From assembly GCA_030152625.1 (NCBI GenBank), contig JASLJD010000032.1, forward strand, positions 1 through 8,300: 8,300 bases of DNA, given 5' to 3'. Source of the stretch: Erysipelothrix sp. GTDB taxonomy: Bacteria; Bacillota_I; Bacilli_A; Erysipelotrichales; Erysipelotrichaceae. This document shows, one piece after another, positions 5,847 to 8,300 of this stretch (its first letter is position 1; each line of letters starts with the position of its first letter). The translations under genes were made by a program, and so were the position numbers. A model generated the notes under the pieces. It was not told the origin of the DNA. It did no database searches and worked only from the letters and a program-made list of their open reading frames with translations.

Positions 5847-6887
5847 TTATTCTTTCTTATCTTCGATGACTTTATATTTATCTTCTTTCACAATGGTTTG
5901 AACCGTATCAAACTTAAAGGAAGTCTTAAAGTCATGGCGTGAAAGATTCTCAGCCCGCTTTAAGTTCAAACGACCTTCTTCTAAGCTGTTTTCACCACTG
6001 ATAAACATATAGTAATTAACACTGCCTTCATCGTAGCCACTGACGATGGTTCTTTTGACCAAAGCAGCAATTTCTCCGAACTTCGAATGAGGATTGCCCC
6101 ATGTTGTTCCGGATGTTATCGATGGTTCGTTAGGTGCTTCTGCACGATAATAAAAATTCACAATTTCAATTTTTTCGCGACTTGAACCAAATTTTCCTTC
6201 AATCGTCTCTTTCATCACTTTTTGGAAAACATCCAAGTTCTTAGCAACAGAAATATCCTCTGGAATCTCTGTTAGACCCGCTACTTCTATTTCAAATTGC
6301 TCATCTTCCAAGACATAATATTCATCACGATCAGCGTAGCTTTCCGCTAAATCTGCCTTAATTTTCGCTTTCCCACCATTTTTGAGTTCACCATTATTTT
6401 CAACCACAACGGTCAAATCACTGAATGGATATTCTTTGTTTTTAAGATGATAGTTCATATTCCCAGAACCTGAAAGTCCCGTAAACTCAAAATCTAAGTT
6501 CTCCACAATCGCTTTTTGACTTAATTTAACAGGATCTTTAAGTCCTTCAACCTTTACTTTGAGGGGCGATGTTTTGACCTTTTTATATTTATCCGCAATC
6601 GTAAACTCAACGGTTACCGTATCACCATTTTTTAAATTATCTTCCTTATCTAAGCGATAATCCGCGGAGTCATAAATCATAGCATAGTCTAAAAGTTGTG
6701 ACTCCGATTCTTTCATCGGTAAATCGGCAATGAAACGATCCATATCAAAATCTAAATAGGCCATTCCCTTTCCGTTGGGTCCTGAAATATTCAGCTCTGC
6801 ATAATCGCGCATTTCTACTTTTTTCCCACATCCTGTGAGCGCTATCAAGACAAAAAATAACGCTCCCCAAATCATTTTCTTCTTCAT
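5847..6887 (-). CDS. Uncharacterised lipoprotein with two tandem repeats
   Basis: A 346-residue protein with a lipoprotein signal (MKKKMIWG, hydrophobic core, lipobox LTGC), so Cys20 is expected to be lipidated and the protein tethered outside the membrane. The ATG at 6887 has GGAGGAG eight bases upstream; an ATG nine codons earlier has no ribosome site and would spoil the signal. Residues about 24-118 and 119-207 look like diverged copies of one domain: each starts with a Gly-rich strand, then has LKNGD or LKNGG (85-89, 168-172) and closes with VEGLKD or VAGLTE. Similar repeats occur, from memory, in extracellular proteins of Clostridia and relatives, some with zinc ribbons. The C-terminal part (208-346) is mixed and polar, without known motifs, and has no cysteine. 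No function can be assigned. Monocistronic. Confidence 0.85.
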   Translation of the reverse strand: MKKKMIWGALFFVLIALTGCGKKVEMRDYAELNISGPNGKGMAYLDFDMDRFIADLPMKESESQLLDYAMIYDSADYRLDKEDNLKNGDTVTVEFTIADKYKKVKTSPLKVKVEGLKDPVKLSQKAIVENLDFEFTGLSGSGNMNYHLKNKEYPFSDLTVVVENNGELKNGGKAKIKADLAESYADRDEYYVLEDEQFEIEVAGLTEIPEDISVAKNLDVFQKVMKETIEGKFGSSREKIEIVNFYYRAEAPNEPSITSGTTWGNPHSKFGEIAALVKRTIVSGYDEGSVNYYMFISGENSLEEGRLNLKRAENLSRHDFKTSFKFDTVQTIVKEDKYKVIEDKKE

Positions 6888-6941
6888 CTCTGTTTCTCCT
6901 CCCAATCGCCCCATATTTATTTAAAAATATAAGACCCTACT

Positions 6942-6970
6942 ATAATAACAACATTCACACAATCGGTCAA
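6942..6970 (-). promoter_or_regulatory. Sigma-A promoter of the lipoprotein gene
   Basis: TTGACC (6970-6965), a 17-bp spacer and TATTAT (6947-6942) on the minus strand, the latter preceded by TG to form an extended -10. The leader would be about 50 nt, AT-rich, with no obvious structure. Confidence 0.75.
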
Positions 6971-7034
6971 ACGCAAGAACTGGCACAAAAAATGGCTCCT
7001 TTGTTTATGGCAAATAGATTCATTTAAAAATGAT

Positions 7035-7072
7035 TAAAAAAAAGAAAAGAAGTGCTCACTGCCACTTCTTTT
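7035..7072 (-). terminator. Second minus-strand terminator in the intergenic stretch
   Basis: A 10-bp perfect stem (7045-7054 with 7063-7072), an 8-nt loop and, after one C, eight T on the minus strand (7043-7036). It is either a back-up for the methyltransferase transcript or the end of a short separate RNA. Confidence 0.8.
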
Positions 7073-7163
7073 GACCATAGTTTGCGAAAAAATGGGCTTC
7101 TTTAACACAAGATGTTTTTTATTTTTTCTTTAAATTATATTTTTAAACAGAGATGTTTGAGCT

Positions 7164-7195
7164 AAAAAAAGAGCAAGCTATCAGCTTGTCTCTTT
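7164..7195 (-). terminator. Rho-independent terminator of the methyltransferase gene
   Basis: Stem of 6+6 bp with one bulged base (7168-7179 with 7183-7195), a 3-nt loop and T7 on the minus strand. It lies about 75 bases past the methyltransferase stop, with no gene between. Confidence 0.82.
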
Positions 7196-7268
7196 CTTTA
7201 TGTTTTCCTGTCAGATTTTTTCTCTTTTTGAAAAGTACATTATAAAAATACTGTCAAGAGCATCATAT

Positions 7269-8300
7269 CTACAGGTCTTTTTTTTCAAGAAGCGCTAGCG
7301 ACTCCACATGCTCGGTTTTCGGAAACATATCAAAGGCTTCAAAAGCTGTCATTGCATACACATCACCTAAAACTTTTAAATCACGAGCTAAGCTTTGAGG
7401 ATGACAACTGATATAAACAATCTTCTCAATTTTTGATTCAAGCAAATGCTCCATAAATTCTTGACTTAAACCCCGACGAGGCGGATCCACAAAAAGAACA
7501 TCCACATTTTCCTCTAAAGAAGCAAGATGCTCATTGACATCGCCTTCTAAAATCGAAATATTTTGAATCCCTTCCCGTTCTGCAACCTTTCTTGCCATGG
7601 CGACAGCTGTCTTTTCAATTTCAATCGACTCCACAAAATCTACTTGCGAAGCAAGACTTAAAGCAATCGTTGAAATCCCCGCATAAGCATCCAATACCCG
7701 ATCCGTCTTTTTCAAATCAGCCAATTCAAATGCCCGTTGATACAGTTTTTCTGTCATGGCTGTATTGACTTGATAAAAAGAAGCGGCTTTAATCGGGTAA
7801 ACAATTCCCAACAACTTATCAAAATAATAATCTCTTCCCCAAAGCGTGTACATTTTATCGGATAAAATCAAGGAACTGCCATCATCTTGGATGTTTTGCA
7901 CAATCCCCACAATATTGCTATCCAATTTTTGAATTGCTTCCACAAAACTTTGAGGCAATCTTTCCGAACTGTTTGTCACAAAAATGATTAAGATTTCATC
8001 ATAGGCCTGGGATTGACGACAAATCACATGACGTAAAGTCCCTTCCTTTGTCTGAGGATTGTAAGAAGAAATCCCATGTTTACGAATCACTTTTTCAATT
8101 TTTTCTAAAATCACTTCAATACGCTCATCATAAATACCAAAATCCAGTTTCGCAACAAAAGATTTGAAACCGCCATCGTGATAACCCAAGGAAACATCCT
8201 TAAAATAGCTTTCACGAACAGGAATTTGGGCCTTATTTCGATAATACATCGTTTTTGGGGAAAGATGAAAAGGCGGCAATGAATCCAAAGATAAGACACG
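7269..8300 (-). CDS. rlmD: 23S rRNA (uracil-5-)-methyltransferase, RlmD/RumA family, 5' end outside the window
   Basis: The frame is open to the window edge, so the TTG at 8288 is not the start. The family N-terminus (TRAM domain and first cluster cysteines, roughly 100 residues) is missing. Present in order: the RumA-type string YYRNKAQIPV, an RNA-binding middle domain, FYQVN before the methyltransferase domain, the SAM motif VLDAYAGIST (near 7700-7670), VDPPRRG, the catalytic Cys in SCHP (codon 7406-7404) and the base Glu in HVESLALL (codon 7304-7302). It transfers a methyl group from SAM to C5 of a 23S rRNA uridine; which uridine cannot be told, and Gram-positive members may modify two. 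The SAM motif has Ala and Ser where YCGxGT is usual. The last cysteine of the usual [4Fe-4S] set is Gly here (codon 8138-8136), so the cluster may be absent. Confidence 0.9.
   Translation of the reverse strand, partial: RVLSLDSLPPFHLSPKTMYYRNKAQIPVRESYFKDVSLGYHDGGFKSFVAKLDFGIYDERIEVILEKIEKVIRKHGISSYNPQTKEGTLRHVICRQSQAYDEILIIFVTNSSERLPQSFVEAIQKLDSNIVGIVQNIQDDGSSLILSDKMYTLWGRDYYFDKLLGIVYPIKAASFYQVNTAMTEKLYQRAFELADLKKTDRVLDAYAGISTIALSLASQVDFVESIEIEKTAVAMARKVAEREGIQNISILEGDVNEHLASLEENVDVLFVDPPRRGLSQEFMEHLLESKIEKIVYISCHPQSLARDLKVLGDVYAMTAFEAFDMFPKTEHVESLALLEKKDL

Larger units (their letters stand above)
6971..7268. other. Gene-free stretch between the methyltransferase and lipoprotein genes
   Basis: Very AT-rich, with no ORF that has a ribosome site on either strand. 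It holds two minus-strand terminators (7164-7195 and 7035-7072). Between them lies about 90 bp with a TATAAT on the minus strand (7139-7134) but no good -35. The remainder, 6971-7034 and 7196-7268, shows nothing I can name. Confidence 0.6.

Noticed and set aside
7016..7075. Small ORF of about 19 codons beginning ATGGTC on the minus strand
   Set aside because: It runs through the terminator hairpin and T-tract and has no ribosome site.
7229..7257. Minus-strand TTGACA at 7257-7252 followed by TATAAT
   Set aside because: The TATAAT begins only about 7 bases after the TTGACA; nothing resembling a -10 is at 16-18 bp, so it is not a standard promoter.
8111..8299. Minus-strand 62-codon frame over the methyltransferase
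   Set aside because: Out of frame with the conserved RlmD coding sequence, which covers the same bases.

Overview
The window reads as AT-rich, Gram-positive (Bacillota) chromosome. Evidence: strong AAGGAGG-type ribosome sites, sigma-A promoters with 17-18 bp spacers, short hairpin plus T-tract terminators, an ECF-transporter S component, separate CoaB and CoaC proteins, a Cna-type surface adhesin and a lipobox lipoprotein. I cannot name the species; an Erysipelotrichia-like or related low-GC Firmicute is a guess. All genes lie on the minus strand, so the window is transcribed from high to low coordinates. No RNA gene, IS element or CRISPR array is seen.

Region by region, in order of transcription: (1) 8300-7269, the C-terminal part of an RlmD/RumA-family 23S rRNA uracil-5-methyltransferase whose start lies beyond the window. 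(2) 7268-6888, a gene-free stretch with two successive minus-strand terminators and the promoter of the next gene. (3) 6887-5847, an unrecognised lipoprotein with two internal repeats, followed directly by its terminator. (4) 5684-5007, a Prx6-type peroxiredoxin with a single cysteine; a perfect Fur-type palindrome fills its promoter spacer, and the gene ends in a strong terminator. (5) 4885-1797, a five-gene operon with overlapping or nearly touching ends: a TetR-family regulator, coaB, coaC, coaX (type III pantothenate kinase) and a PanT-like pantothenate ECF S component. Its promoter carries two palindromes suited to TetR binding, and a terminator closes it. (6) 1663-1, a secreted collagen-adhesin-like protein (N1-N2-like region, two Cna_B/SpaA isopeptide domains, Pro-rich 21-bp repeats) that runs out of the window before its expected cell-wall anchor.

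The most coherent system is the CoA operon. PanT would bring in pantothenate, CoaX would phosphorylate it, CoaB would add cysteine and CoaC would decarboxylate the product to 4'-phosphopantetheine, with a TetR regulator made from the same transcript. Two features stand out there: TetR coupling to CoA synthesis, and an Asp-to-Asn change at the first catalytic aspartate of CoaX. The other notable observation is a Fur-consensus operator, not a PerR one, exactly in the promoter of a peroxide-defence gene.
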